From assembly GCF_003671715.1 (NCBI RefSeq), contig NZ_RAIF01000006.1, forward strand, positions 1,013,633 to 1,045,858: a stretch of DNA of 32,226 bases, written 5' to 3'. Position 1 is the stretch's first letter, and the number at the start of each line of letters is the position of its first letter. This DNA is from Streptomyces sp. E2N166. GTDB lineage: Bacteria > Actinomycetota > Actinomycetes > Streptomycetales > Streptomycetaceae. Shown here in pieces: positions 15,563 to 24,639 of the stretch. A program made the translations under genes and the position numbers. Under the pieces are notes generated by a model. That model did no database searches. It saw only the letters and a program-made list of their open reading frames with translations, and was not told where the DNA came from.

Positions 15563-18477
15563 GCGGGGCCCGCCTCACCGCGCGGGGCGGTCCGGCCGGC
15601 GGCCGCCCTTTCGATCTGCCGGTCGATCCGGGCGCCGAGGGCCCGCACGATGTCCAGGACCACGCCGAGGACGAGGAGGTAGACGCCGCAGTCGAAGAGG
15701 ACGGCGGTGGACAGGTGGGCTTCGCCCCACACGGGCAGGTGGCCGTGCCAGGTCCAGCCGTGCAGCACGGTCCCCTCGGCCAGGCCGCTCAGTGCGACTC
15801 CGGTGGACAGGAACAGGCCGAGCCCGGTGAAAGCGCCCGCCTTGAAGGGCACGGCGTCGGCGAGTTCGTGCCGTCCGCCCGCGAGATAGCGGGCGATGAA
15901 GGCGACGCCCGCGGTCAGGCCCCCGACGAAGCCGCCGCCCGGCAGGTTCTCCGCGCACATCAGCAGGTAGACGGAGAGGACGAGGATGGGGTGGAAGATG
16001 AGGCTCGCGACCACTTCCAGGACCACGGAGCGGCGCTCGGGGGCGAGGGTGGAGCCGGCCGCGAGCCAGGTCCGCTCCGGCGCGCCCTCGTCGCCGCTGG
16101 GCAGCCCCGCCGATTCGTACGAGGTCGCCCGCCAGGCGGTGCGCAGGCCGGCGTGCGGGTGGTCCCCGGGCAGCGGCAGTACGGGCTGCTCGGCGCTGTC
16201 GGTGCGGCGGTGCAGGTAGACGAGGCTGGTGACACCGATCGCGGCGGCGGCGAGCACCGCGGACTCCCCCATCGTGTCCCAGGCCCGCAGGTCGACGAGG
16301 ATCGTCGCGACAACGTCCTTCAGGCCGTGGTGGGCGGTCTCCTCGACCATCGCCGCCCCGGCGCTGTCGGCCCGGCGGTGCCCCGCCATGATCCAGACGA
16401 CGAGGGCGACGGCGGCGCCGCCCGCGAGCGCCACCGGCATCCGCAGTGCGCGCCGCAACCGGCTGTAGTTCTCCTCGAAGTGCACCGGCATCCGGCGCAG
16501 CACGAGCACAAAGACGATCATCGAGACGGTCTCCACGCAGAACTGGGTCAGCGCGAGGTCGGGCGCGCCCTGCACGACGAAGAGCAGCGCGGTGCCGTAT
16601 CCGGTGAGTCCGGCGAGCACGACGGCCTTCATCCGGCGCCGCACGCCCAGGCACAGCACGGCGGCGGCACAGGTCAGCAGCGCGACACCGGCCTGGGCCG
16701 GGTGGTCCCACAGCCGTGGGGCGGGCACTCCGGCCCAGGGTTCGTCCGCGAGGAGCACGGCGGCCTGCCCGGCGAGGACCACGCTCATGGTCGTCACGAG
16801 GTACACCGACAGCGAGCCGCGCTGCACGAAACCGGTGCACTGCAGGGCGGTGCGTTCGAGGCCGAGCAGGAACCGTCCGAAGATCCGGTCGGCGGAGCGC
16901 CAGGCCAGGGCCTGCCCGACACGCCCTACGGGGCTCGCGGCGAGGAACAGCAGGACACCGCCCGCCCAGGCCGCGCAGGACAGTCCGAGGGCCAGACCCG
17001 CCCCGTGCCACAGCGCCAGGTGGTACGGGTGGGCGGGTACGGGGAACTGCCCGGCGTAGGCGCCGAGCAGGCCCTGGAGCCAGGACACGCCGGGTCCGAG
17101 GACAAGGCAGGCCAGGGCCAGCACGGCGGGCGGCGCGAGGAAGGCCGGCGGGACGGCGTACGCGTCCGTGTCCGGGACACCGGGCTTACGGGCGAAGGCG
17201 CCCCAGAGGTAGCGCAGGGTGTAGGCGGTGGTCAGGGCCGAGCCGACGACGGTCATCGCGAGCGCCCAGCGGTCGGCGGTGTCCCCGTCCAGGAGGGACT
17301 GGAAGGCAGCCTCCTTGGCGGTGAAGCCGAGCAGCGGCGGTACGGCGGCCATGGACAGTCCGGCGACCACGGCGACGGCGCACACGGCGGGCAGCCGGCG
17401 CCCGAGCCCGGAGAGTCTTCGCAGGTCACGGGTGCCGGTGGCGTGGTCGACGATCCCGGTGACCAGGAAGAGCGGGGCCTTGAACAGGGCGTGGGCGAGG
17501 ATCATGGCGGTGGCGGCGACGGCGGTGTCGTGACCGCCCGCGCCGGCGAGGACGGTGAGGAAGCCGAGCTGGCTGACCGTGCCGTACGCGAGGACGAGCT
17601 TCAGGTCGTTCAGGCGCAGCGCCCGCCAGGCGCCCAGCAGCATCGTCGCGGAGCCCAGGACGAGCAGGAGCGGCCGCCAGGGCGTGACCTCGGCGAACGC
17701 GGGGGCGAGCCGGGCGATGAGGTAGACGCCGGCCTTGACCATCGCGGCGGCGTGCAGATAGGCGCTGACCGGGGTGGGGGCGGCCATGGCGTTGGGCAGC
17801 CACAGACTGAACGGCCAGATCGCGGACTTGGAGAGGGCGCCGACGAGGATCAGCGCGATCGCCGTGGACAGCGCCGCCGACGCGGACGGCGGGTCGGCGA
17901 GGATCGCCGAGATCCGGTAGGTGCCCGCCTCGTGGCCCAGGACCAGGAAGCCGACGAGCATGGTCAGTCCGCCGAGTGTGGTGACCGTCAGGGCCTGCAG
18001 GGCGCTGCGCCGGTTGCGTTTGTGGTCGCTGGTCTGGCCGATCAGCAGATAGGAGAAGACGGTCGTCAGTTCCCAGAAGATGTAGAGCAGGATCAGGTCG
18101 TCGGCGAGGACCAGGCCGAGCATCGCCCCGGCGAAGGCGAGGAGGCTCCCGGCGAACCTGCCCAGCTGCCGCGACCGGTCGTCGAAGTAGGAGGCGCAGT
18201 AGACCAGGACGAGGGCGCCCACTCCCGCGGCGAGCAGCACCATGAGTTCGGCGAGGGCGTCCAGCCGCAGCGCCCAGTCCACACGGTAGGCCGGCAGCCA
18301 GGTCCACTCGGTGGTGTCGGCGCCGCCCGCGGCCGTCGTGCTCCACCGGGTGGCCGCCCAGACGGCCGTCGCGGCGGGCGGCAGCGCCAGCACGATGAAG
18401 GCACGGGTCCCGCACCACCTCACCAGCGGCGCGGCGAACAGCGCGAGCGCGAAGTGGCAGAGGATGAGCGCGGACAC
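15559..18477 (-). CDS. mrpA: Na+/H+ antiporter subunit A/B fusion (MrpA with MrpB domain)
   Basis: A 972-residue protein, the largest Mrp subunit and first gene of the operon. The N-terminal NuoL-like part has Glu136 in FWELTTVFSYL, Lys217 in LVGALSKSAIWPF, His242 and Lys248 in YLHAAAMVKAGVYL. A middle DUF4040-type part contains QGAPDLALTQFCVETVSM. The C-terminus (about residues 800-960) has the MrpB motifs LIFHPILVLSVYLL and GGGFVGGLTAGVAFI; no separate mrpB exists in the operon. Together with C to G it would form the membrane antiporter used for Na+ and alkali tolerance. GTG 18477 begins the conserved N-terminus. No ribosome-binding site precedes it, and TATATC lies 8 nt upstream, so the mRNA may be leaderless or nearly so. 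Confidence 0.95.
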   Translation of the reverse strand: MSALILCHFALALFAAPLVRWCGTRAFIVLALPPAATAVWAATRWSTTAAGGADTTEWTWLPAYRVDWALRLDALAELMVLLAAGVGALVLVYCASYFDDRSRQLGRFAGSLLAFAGAMLGLVLADDLILLYIFWELTTVFSYLLIGQTSDHKRNRRSALQALTVTTLGGLTMLVGFLVLGHEAGTYRISAILADPPSASAALSTAIALILVGALSKSAIWPFSLWLPNAMAAPTPVSAYLHAAAMVKAGVYLIARLAPAFAEVTPWRPLLLVLGSATMLLGAWRALRLNDLKLVLAYGTVSQLGFLTVLAGAGGHDTAVAATAMILAHALFKAPLFLVTGIVDHATGTRDLRRLSGLGRRLPAVCAVAVVAGLSMAAVPPLLGFTAKEAAFQSLLDGDTADRWALAMTVVGSALTTAYTLRYLWGAFARKPGVPDTDAYAVPPAFLAPPAVLALACLVLGPGVSWLQGLLGAYAGQFPVPAHPYHLALWHGAGLALGLSCAAWAGGVLLFLAASPVGRVGQALAWRSADRIFGRFLLGLERTALQCTGFVQRGSLSVYLVTTMSVVLAGQAAVLLADEPWAGVPAPRLWDHPAQAGVALLTCAAAVLCLGVRRRMKAVVLAGLTGYGTALLFVVQGAPDLALTQFCVETVSMIVFVLVLRRMPVHFEENYSRLRRALRMPVALAGGAAVALVVWIMAGHRRADSAGAAMVEETAHHGLKDVVATILVDLRAWDTMGESAVLAAAAIGVTSLVYLHRRTDSAEQPVLPLPGDHPHAGLRTAWRATSYESAGLPSGDEGAPERTWLAAGSTLAPERRSVVLEVVASLIFHPILVLSVYLLMCAENLPGGGFVGGLTAGVAFIARYLAGGRHELADAVPFKAGAFTGLGLFLSTGVALSGLAEGTVLHGWTWHGHLPVWGEAHLSTAVLFDCGVYLLVLGVVLDIVRALGARIDRQIERAAAGRTAPRGEAGPA

Positions 18478-18536
18478 CCGACAGTGATATATCGGGCATC
18501 TCGCCTGGGCGCCCAGCCACGCCGCAGGGCAGACAA
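18478..18536 (-). promoter_or_regulatory. mrp operon upstream region with 12-bp palindrome
   Basis: This short gap between the tRNA hairpin and mrpA must hold the mrp promoter unless transcription comes through the tRNA. It contains TATATC as a possible -10 box near the start codon, and a perfect palindrome CTGGGCGCCCAG (18505-18516) that could be an operator or a GC-rich hairpin. Neither is matched to a known regulator. Confidence 0.35.
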
Positions 18537-18576
18537 TCGAGGGGCGGTTTCGGATCTCTCCGAAATCGCCCCTCGA
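18537..18576 (-). terminator. Strong hairpin downstream of tRNA-Pro, likely terminator
   Basis: Two 18-nt arms (18537-18554 and 18559-18576) pair at 17 positions around a 4-nt loop, the strongest inverted repeat in the window. It starts 17 nt after the tRNA 3' end on the minus strand. There is no T-run, which is common for Streptomyces terminators. It would insulate the tRNA from the mrp operon, though it could also act as an mRNA leader structure if transcription runs through. Confidence 0.75.
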
Positions 18577-18593
18577 TCAACGACTGCTTCCAG

Positions 18594-18667
<74 letters not shown>

Positions 18668-18966
18668 TTGCCCGTCTGACCTGGGGTTTCCCCGGGCCGA
18701 ACGCGCAGGAAAACCATACCGCACTCGGGCCGGTGGTCGCGCATCGCTTTTCCGGGGCGCGGTCCGCCGTCAGCACTTCCGCGCGCGAGACGGTTCGGGC
18801 GTGGCCGCCGTGCGCTCGGATCCGGCCGCGGTCGCGTCGACCCGCACCAGTCCGCGCACTCTGGTGTTTTCTTCGCCAGCGCCTGTGGCGCCCGAAGCCC
18901 CACGCCTCGACGCAGGCCCCGGCGCGGTCTGCTGGATGCCGGGGCCGCGGAGAACGGACGGGTGCG
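18668..18966 (-). other. Gene-free gap between tRNA-Pro and the candidate immunity gene
   Basis: No convincing gene is present in these 299 nt. TATGGT on the minus strand (18713-18718) is a possible -10 box for the tRNA, about 45 nt from its 5' end; the -35 is unclear. A hairpin at 18915-18946 is listed separately. A second small stem CGCCA/TGGCG lies in the centre. No integrase, direct repeat of the tRNA end or insertion-sequence remnant was seen. Confidence 0.5.
18915..18946 (-). terminator. Hairpin downstream of the immunity candidate, likely terminator
   Basis: GGCCCCGGC (18915-18923) and GCCGGGGCC (18938-18946) form a perfect 9-bp GC stem with a 14-nt loop. It lies 20 nt beyond the stop codon of the minus-strand gene that ends at 18967, a fitting place to end the toxin-immunity transcript. 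Confidence 0.6.
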
Positions 18967-19698
18967 TTACTGAACGCTGGTGCGGGCCACGGCCTGCAGT
19001 TGGCCGGGGCTCACCGGTTCCTTCGTTGCGTCGCGCGTCAGCTCGAGTCCGCCGCCGGTGCTGTCCACCCGCCAGACGGCGCCGTGCCGGTTCTCCCACT
19101 CGACGAAGCTGCCGGGAGCGCCGTCGAGCAGCTCCAGTTCCCGCACCAGCGTGTCCAGGGGAGCGAATCCGCGGGCGTCGCCCTTGCTCATGCTCTGGGT
19201 GCGGGTGTTGTCGTAGCGCATCTTGACGAACGGCACCTCGGCGCGGTCGAGCTTGTTCGGCTGGAGCATTTTGCGGAACCTGCCCCAGGCCTCTTCCTCG
19301 TTCTCGCTGCCGGAGATCTCACTGGCATAGGCGGGGAAGACGGCGTAGGTGACCGCGGACAGCTCCGGGTTCTCGGTGGCGTGGTAGCCGTGCACCTCGG
19401 CTGCCGCCACCCCCACGGTGTCGAACTCCGTCCCGTCGTGGTGGAAGCCGCCGATGGCCACCAGGGGCCGCCGCTGTTCCACGAAGGTGTCGTCATGGGC
19501 GCGCGCGTGGGCGAGCAGTGCCGTGACGAGCGCCTCGTCGTAGGGGCCACGTACGTTGACCTGCAGGTTGTGCCGGCCGTCGGTGGAGAGTGCGGCGGTG
19601 AAGGTGAACATCGGGTTCGGCGACCACCGCCACGCGGATGCCAGACCGGGAACGGGAGCGGCGCCGGGCATGGCGGGCAGGACGGATCCAGGGTTCAT
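18967..19698 (-). CDS. Unrecognised protein, candidate immunity protein of the Rhs toxin
   Basis: A 243-residue soluble protein I do not recognise. It has no signal peptide or membrane segment. Central features are LVAIGGFHHDGTEFDTVG, an acidic loop SGSENEEEAWGRF and the late segment PGSFVEWENRHGAVWRV. The acidic patches suit a protein that binds a basic nuclease. ATG 19698 has AGGAG 8 nt upstream. It starts 30 nt after the toxin stop on the same strand and is followed by a hairpin, so the two genes form one compact unit. In polymorphic toxin systems the gene in this place nearly always encodes the cognate immunity protein; that role here is inferred from position only. Confidence 0.75.
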   Translation of the reverse strand: MNPGSVLPAMPGAAPVPGLASAWRWSPNPMFTFTAALSTDGRHNLQVNVRGPYDEALVTALLAHARAHDDTFVEQRRPLVAIGGFHHDGTEFDTVGVAAAEVHGYHATENPELSAVTYAVFPAYASEISGSENEEEAWGRFRKMLQPNKLDRAEVPFVKMRYDNTRTQSMSKGDARGFAPLDTLVRELELLDGAPGSFVEWENRHGAVWRVDSTGGGLELTRDATKEPVSPGQLQAVARTSVQ

Positions 19699-19728
19699 GA
19701 GGATGGCTCCTGTGCTCGGGCCGGGGCC

Positions 19729-22700
19729 CTAGCTGCATGAGTAGAGGGTGGGGTGGACATCCTGGCGGTAGGTGGCGTCCATGAGCGCACCACCGCGGGA
19801 GTTCTCGCTTCTCGTCATGGGCTCCATGTTGTCGGGGCGGTTGTAGAAGTCGTTGCGGGTGGCCCGGTCGGAACGGTAGCCCGTCTGGTTCCAGTGATCG
19901 ACCACCGGTGTCAGGTGCTCGTACGTGAGCTGGTTGAACGGGATGACCTCGCCCGCTGAGTTGCGCCAGGTCAGATCGGACCTGGGAGTGCGTTCCATGA
20001 TCTGACGGCCCTGGGAGTCGAGCCGTCCGGTGGGCCGCATCGGTGTGCCGCCCTGGGCGATGCCCTCGTCGGTCCATGCGGCGGCCATGGCGTCGTGGGT
20101 GGACTGGCGATAGCTGCCGGGGTACTCGGTGTCGCGGTTGTGGGTCTGTGCGGGCGAGTTCGGGTCCCTCTCCCACCGGCCGCCCTGGCCCCGGACGCGG
20201 ATGAGGCCCAGCGGGTCGAGGAGAAGGAGCGGGTTGGTGACGTAGGCGTAGTCGTTCGGGTCCGGAGCCAGGCCCAGCGGATCGGCGCTGACGTAGCGTG
20301 CGGTCTCCGGGTCGTAGTAGCGGAAGTAGTTGTAGTTCCAGCCGGTCTCGGCGTCCGCGTACTGCCCGGGGAAGCGCAGGGGGCAGTCGGCTTCCGGGGC
20401 TGGGAGCGGTGCGCCGGTCGGCTGCCCCCAGGCCGTGAATCTGCGGTGCCAGACGATGCGGCCGTCCGCCGAGACGAGTTCGGTCGGCGTTCCGACGAGG
20501 TCGGTGACGATGGCGTAGAAGCGGGCGTCGGTGTCGCTCAGGTCGCTTCCGGCCCGGTCCGCCGCCGGCCGTTCGCGGCCACCGCTCACTGTCTGGGCGA
20601 CGGGCCGGTGGGAACCTGGCGCGTAGTCCCAGGTGGTGACGGTGCCGTCGGTCTCGATCTGTTCGGCGAGGCGTGTTCCGTCCCAGCTGAACGTCGTCTC
20701 CTCCAGCACGTCCCCGCCGGTGCCGAGGCGTTGTTTGCCGACCCGGCGGCCGTCCGGATCGTAGGTGTAGTGCCACTCGGATCCGTCCGGCGCGACGGTC
20801 CGGACCAGGCGGTCCTCCGGGCTCCACCCGTAGTGGGAGGTGCGCCGTCCGCCGCTGAGGAGACGGACGGTCTTGCGGATCAGGCGCCCTTGGTCGTCGT
20901 AGGTGTAGGTGGTGCGTCCGGCGCGGTGCAGTCTGGTTCCGTGGAATCCGTGGGGCTGCGGCTCCGCGGGGCCGTCGTGCGGAGAGCTGGTGACGAGGTT
21001 GCCCGCGCGGTCGTACGCGTAGCTCTCCTCGCGGTCGGCGGTCCTGACCGCGGTCAGCCTGCCGACCGGGTCCACGTCGAACCGGCGGCTCTCCCCGAGC
21101 AGCTCGTCGATCTCCCTGAGCGCTCCGTCGAGGTCGTACTCGTAGGTGCGGTGCTGGAGCAGCTCACCGCGCACGTCTCCGCTGCCGCGGCTGGGCGTGG
21201 TCACCGACTGCCCGCTCAGCCGGCCGGAGCCGTCCCAGCTCTGGTGGAGCACCGCCTCCGTGCCCAGGGTCCTGCGGATCTCACGATGGGCGGTGTCGTA
21301 GTCGAAGCGCAGTTGGCTGCCGGCGCCGCTCAAGGTCTGCGGGTGGCCCGTCGCCTCGTAGGTCCAGGTCGAGGTGATGCCCGAGGGAGTGCGTCGGCTG
21401 ATGCGGCGGCCGAGGGCGTCGTAGGTGTAGGTGGTGGTCCGGCCGTTGACCGTCTCGGTCAGGGTGCGGCCCATGGAGTCGTAGGTGCGTTCGACCGTGG
21501 TGTCGCGGTTGGCCGCGCGGAGCAGTGAGCCGGCGCTGTCGTACGTGTAGGTGGTGACCTCGTCCGCCGTGCGGTACTGGCGTGGCCGGCCGAGCAGGTC
21601 CACGGTCACGTCCGTGGTCTGTCCGGCGCCATTGGTCCACGACGTACGCTGCCCGGCCGCGTCGTGGGTGTAGGTGAGCGTGCGGCCGTTGAAGTCCGTC
21701 TCCCGGATCAGGCGGTTGGCCTCGCTGTAGGCGTACTCCCAGGTGCGGCCGTCCGCGTTGTGCACACCGGTCAGGTTCAGTTCGGTGTCGTAGGCGAACG
21801 TGTGGCGGCGGCCGTCCGGTGTGGTGCGGGAGGCCGGCTGGTGGAAGTGGGTGAACTCGTACGTGGTGACCGCGCCGTTGCGGGCCGTGTGGGAGACGAG
21901 GTTGCCTTCGCCGTCCCAGCTCCAGGCCTCTGTCGCACCGTCCGGGAAGGAACGCCACGAGGCCAGTCCTTCGACGGTCCAGCCGAACCGGTCGGTGGCG
22001 CCGGCGGGGTCGGTCACCGCGGTCACGCGTCCGAAGGAGTCGCGCCGCGCCCGGGTCGTCCGGCCCTCCGGGTCGGTGAGGGCCAGCGGCAGGCCGGCCG
22101 GGTCGGTCTGGATGCGCCGGGTGTGGCCGAGCGCGTCGGTGACCGAGAGGGGCCGCCCCAGAGCGTCATAGCTGTAGCGGGTGGTCGCGCCGGACGGGTC
22201 GGTGACGGACAGGCGATTGCCTCGCTCGTCGTAGGTGTAGCTCCAGAACGAACCGTCGGGGTCCGTGAGCCGGCGGGTGCGGCCCGCGTCGTCGTACTCG
22301 GCCCGGACGGAGCTGAGGTCCGGCCTGACCACCTCGGTCAGGTGGCCGGCCGCGTCGAAGACCTGCCGGGTGGTGCGGCCCAGCGGGTCGGTCCAGGAGA
22401 CCAGGCGTCCGTTCTCGTCCCACTCCCGGCGGGTCGAGGCTCCCAGGGGGTCGGTGACCTGGACGAGTTGCAGACGCTCGTCGAACCGGTAGGTGGTGGC
22501 CCGGCCGAGGGAGTTCCAATACGTGTTGACGCGTGCCGCGTCGTCGTAGGTGAGGGAGCAGTCCAGGAAGCCGTCCGCTCCCCTGCCGGCCGTGACCCTG
22601 TGCCGCTCGTCGTAGGTGTAGCGGTACCAACCGCCGTTGCGGTCGGTCCAGCTCGTGATGCGCGACTCGGCGTCGTAGGTGAGCTCGAAGTCCCGGCCCT

Positions 22701-24405
22701 GCCCGTCCGAGACGGCGCGGAGATTGCCCTGCGCGTCGTAGCCGTAGCGTCGCACCACCGTCCACGGTGAGTGGGCTTCCGCGCCATACCCGTCCTCCGG
22801 TGAGCCGAGAACGCTCAGGGACGTGATCCGGCCGTGTTCCGTGGCGATGGCCACCCGGTAGCCGCCCGAGTGGCGCATCTCGGCGAGGACGCCCGCCTCG
22901 TCGTAGAGGAAGTCGATGCGGTGCCCATTGCGGTCGGTGATCGCGGCGAGGGGCAGGGTGTAGGCGGGGGTGTCACCGTCGCGCCGTGCACCGGGAGCGA
23001 AGTGGTGCGTCCGTCCGGTCTCGTCGTCGTGGACGGTGATCGTGCCTTCGCCGTCACCGTTCCACGTCAACGGCCGCCGAGGCCCCTCCAGAGGCAGGAT
23101 CGCGGTGCCGGGCGCGGGAATCGGATAGGCCAGGAGCATGCCGTCCTCGCTCGCGAACACCACGCCCTGGTCGTCGATCTCCAGGCGTTGGTCCAGCGTC
23201 GAGGCCCAGCTCGGCCCGAAGCAGCGCCCCCAGCGGTAGGTCGAGACGTGGGTCCGCCGGACGATCAGCGGCAGGAGCCCGCCGAGTTCCAGGTCCACCT
23301 GCTCCATGAGCATCTCGCCGGACACCATGTCGATCGGGTCGCCGCCCCGGCACCGGCCCTTGTAGGGCTTGGCTTTCGCAAGAAGGTCCTTGGCACCGGA
23401 ACGCAGGGTCTTCAGACCACCCCGCACGGCGGTGGCCATCCCCTTCATGCCCTTGGCGATAGCGCCGAGGGAGGTGAGGCCCTTGACTCCGGGTATGCAG
23501 TCCAGAGCCGCCAGCCCCACGTCCCACAGGGACGCCTGTCCTTTGCGGTATTTGTTGAGAGTGTCGGCGAGGACGACGAGTGCGGCCACGATGACGATCG
23601 CGGCGAGGATCGGCCCGCCGATGATCATCGCGACGATGCCGACGACGGCGACGACGACCTTGCAGACCGCGACGATGGTGTCCCAGTTGTCGGTGAACCA
23701 GTCGCCGATGTCCTCCCACCACGACCGGTTCTGGATACCGGCGTCGGAGGCCTCGTCGATCTTGTTCTTCGCGTCGCGGGCCGCGTCGTCGCGCATCTTG
23801 CGCGCGTCCGCGGCCATCTTCTTCGCGGCGTCCAGCGCGCTCTGCGCGGAGTCCACGGCCGACTGCGCGTTGGTCTGCGCCGTCTTGGCGTGCTGGACGT
23901 CCCGCGTGGCGGCACGGACCTTGCCCTCGTCCGGCTTGTCCGCGTCCGACTTGCTGCCCGTCGGATCGTCCTTGTACTTGTCGGCCTCCTTCGACGCCCG
24001 CGTCACCCACGAGTCCGCCGAGGACAGCTTCGACTGCGCCGAGGACAGGTCCTCACGCGCCTCCCGCGCCTTGCGCAACGCCTTGTCCGCCAGCGCCTGG
24101 GCCCGCTCCAGCTTCGGCCAGAAGTCGGCGAGGGCGTCGCCGCACATCCCGTACGACTTCTCGAGCTTCTTCAGGTTCTTCGGTACGCCCGAGAACTCCT
24201 CCTTGAAGACCGTCGCCGACTTGCCCGCCCACTCCGCGAGCGTGCCCTCCCCCGCCATGCCCTTCACCAGGCGCAGCGCGTCGGACACGTCATCGGCGAA
24301 GTCGTGCAGCGTCTTGGCGAGCGTGCGCACCCGCTGCGGGTCACCCGGGGTCGGGTCCTTGTCCAGGTCCAGGACATGCCAATCCGTCGGCCTGTGGCCC
24401 ACCAT
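19729..24405 (-). CDS. Rhs/YD-repeat polymorphic toxin with T7SS-type N-terminus and HNH/Endo VII-like nuclease tip
   Basis: A 1558-residue protein with a modular toxin build. Residues 1-110 are helical with a W-x-G turn (WAG, 59-61), as in proteins sent to the type VII (Esx) system. A Lys/Ala/Asp-rich coiled coil spans about 110-220 and hydrophobic segments about 242-282. The DUF6531-type motif GGDPIDMVSGEMLMEQVDLE begins near 354. YD repeats fill about 525-1270 and build the Rhs shell. The core-associated motif (RFPGQYADAETGWNYNYFRY and DPLGL) ends near 1401. The variable tip (about 1403-1558) has YEHLTPVVDHW, NDFYNRPDNMEPMTRSEN and a terminal YSCS, fitting an HNH/Endo VII-type nuclease with His1497 as a likely metal or catalytic residue. 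ATG 24405 follows a G-rich site; GTG 24408 is also possible. Likely role: killing rival bacteria. Confidence 0.92.
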   Translation of the reverse strand: MVGHRPTDWHVLDLDKDPTPGDPQRVRTLAKTLHDFADDVSDALRLVKGMAGEGTLAEWAGKSATVFKEEFSGVPKNLKKLEKSYGMCGDALADFWPKLERAQALADKALRKAREAREDLSSAQSKLSSADSWVTRASKEADKYKDDPTGSKSDADKPDEGKVRAATRDVQHAKTAQTNAQSAVDSAQSALDAAKKMAADARKMRDDAARDAKNKIDEASDAGIQNRSWWEDIGDWFTDNWDTIVAVCKVVVAVVGIVAMIIGGPILAAIVIVAALVVLADTLNKYRKGQASLWDVGLAALDCIPGVKGLTSLGAIAKGMKGMATAVRGGLKTLRSGAKDLLAKAKPYKGRCRGGDPIDMVSGEMLMEQVDLELGGLLPLIVRRTHVSTYRWGRCFGPSWASTLDQRLEIDDQGVVFASEDGMLLAYPIPAPGTAILPLEGPRRPLTWNGDGEGTITVHDDETGRTHHFAPGARRDGDTPAYTLPLAAITDRNGHRIDFLYDEAGVLAEMRHSGGYRVAIATEHGRITSLSVLGSPEDGYGAEAHSPWTVVRRYGYDAQGNLRAVSDGQGRDFELTYDAESRITSWTDRNGGWYRYTYDERHRVTAGRGADGFLDCSLTYDDAARVNTYWNSLGRATTYRFDERLQLVQVTDPLGASTRREWDENGRLVSWTDPLGRTTRQVFDAAGHLTEVVRPDLSSVRAEYDDAGRTRRLTDPDGSFWSYTYDERGNRLSVTDPSGATTRYSYDALGRPLSVTDALGHTRRIQTDPAGLPLALTDPEGRTTRARRDSFGRVTAVTDPAGATDRFGWTVEGLASWRSFPDGATEAWSWDGEGNLVSHTARNGAVTTYEFTHFHQPASRTTPDGRRHTFAYDTELNLTGVHNADGRTWEYAYSEANRLIRETDFNGRTLTYTHDAAGQRTSWTNGAGQTTDVTVDLLGRPRQYRTADEVTTYTYDSAGSLLRAANRDTTVERTYDSMGRTLTETVNGRTTTYTYDALGRRISRRTPSGITSTWTYEATGHPQTLSGAGSQLRFDYDTAHREIRRTLGTEAVLHQSWDGSGRLSGQSVTTPSRGSGDVRGELLQHRTYEYDLDGALREIDELLGESRRFDVDPVGRLTAVRTADREESYAYDRAGNLVTSSPHDGPAEPQPHGFHGTRLHRAGRTTYTYDDQGRLIRKTVRLLSGGRRTSHYGWSPEDRLVRTVAPDGSEWHYTYDPDGRRVGKQRLGTGGDVLEETTFSWDGTRLAEQIETDGTVTTWDYAPGSHRPVAQTVSGGRERPAADRAGSDLSDTDARFYAIVTDLVGTPTELVSADGRIVWHRRFTAWGQPTGAPLPAPEADCPLRFPGQYADAETGWNYNYFRYYDPETARYVSADPLGLAPDPNDYAYVTNPLLLLDPLGLIRVRGQGGRWERDPNSPAQTHNRDTEYPGSYRQSTHDAMAAAWTDEGIAQGGTPMRPTGRLDSQGRQIMERTPRSDLTWRNSAGEVIPFNQLTYEHLTPVVDHWNQTGYRSDRATRNDFYNRPDNMEPMTRSENSRGGALMDATYRQDVHPTLYSCS

Positions 24406-24639
24406 CACGCAACCCCCGTCGACACCTGCCGGTGACATCAACCTCTTATGTGCACACGTGAACCTACTAGGCACGGAAGTTCGAGGAGAAGGCGCTCCCT
24501 GCGATCGCTGCCTCCACCTCGCAGGGACCATGTCCAGAAGGGCTGATCAGCATGGCTATGTCGTGCGGGCGGGCGTGGCCGATGACTTGGGCGGTCGGCG
24601 TGACGGTGGATCAGGCCGGTGCGGCGTCCAGGTTTGTCG
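24406..24639 (-). promoter_or_regulatory. Upstream region of the Rhs toxin gene
   Basis: No gene is visible in these 234 nt. The part next to the toxin (about 24440-24480) is less GC-rich than its surroundings and holds CACGTG inside GTGCACACGTG, plus CATAAG as a poor -10 candidate on the minus strand. A toxin promoter is expected here, but no box can be placed with confidence. Confidence 0.3.

Noticed and set aside
22834..24435. A 533-codon plus-strand open frame opposite the Rhs toxin
   Set aside because: Composition is typical of a shadow frame, and the minus strand carries recognisable DUF6531 and YD-repeat motifs.
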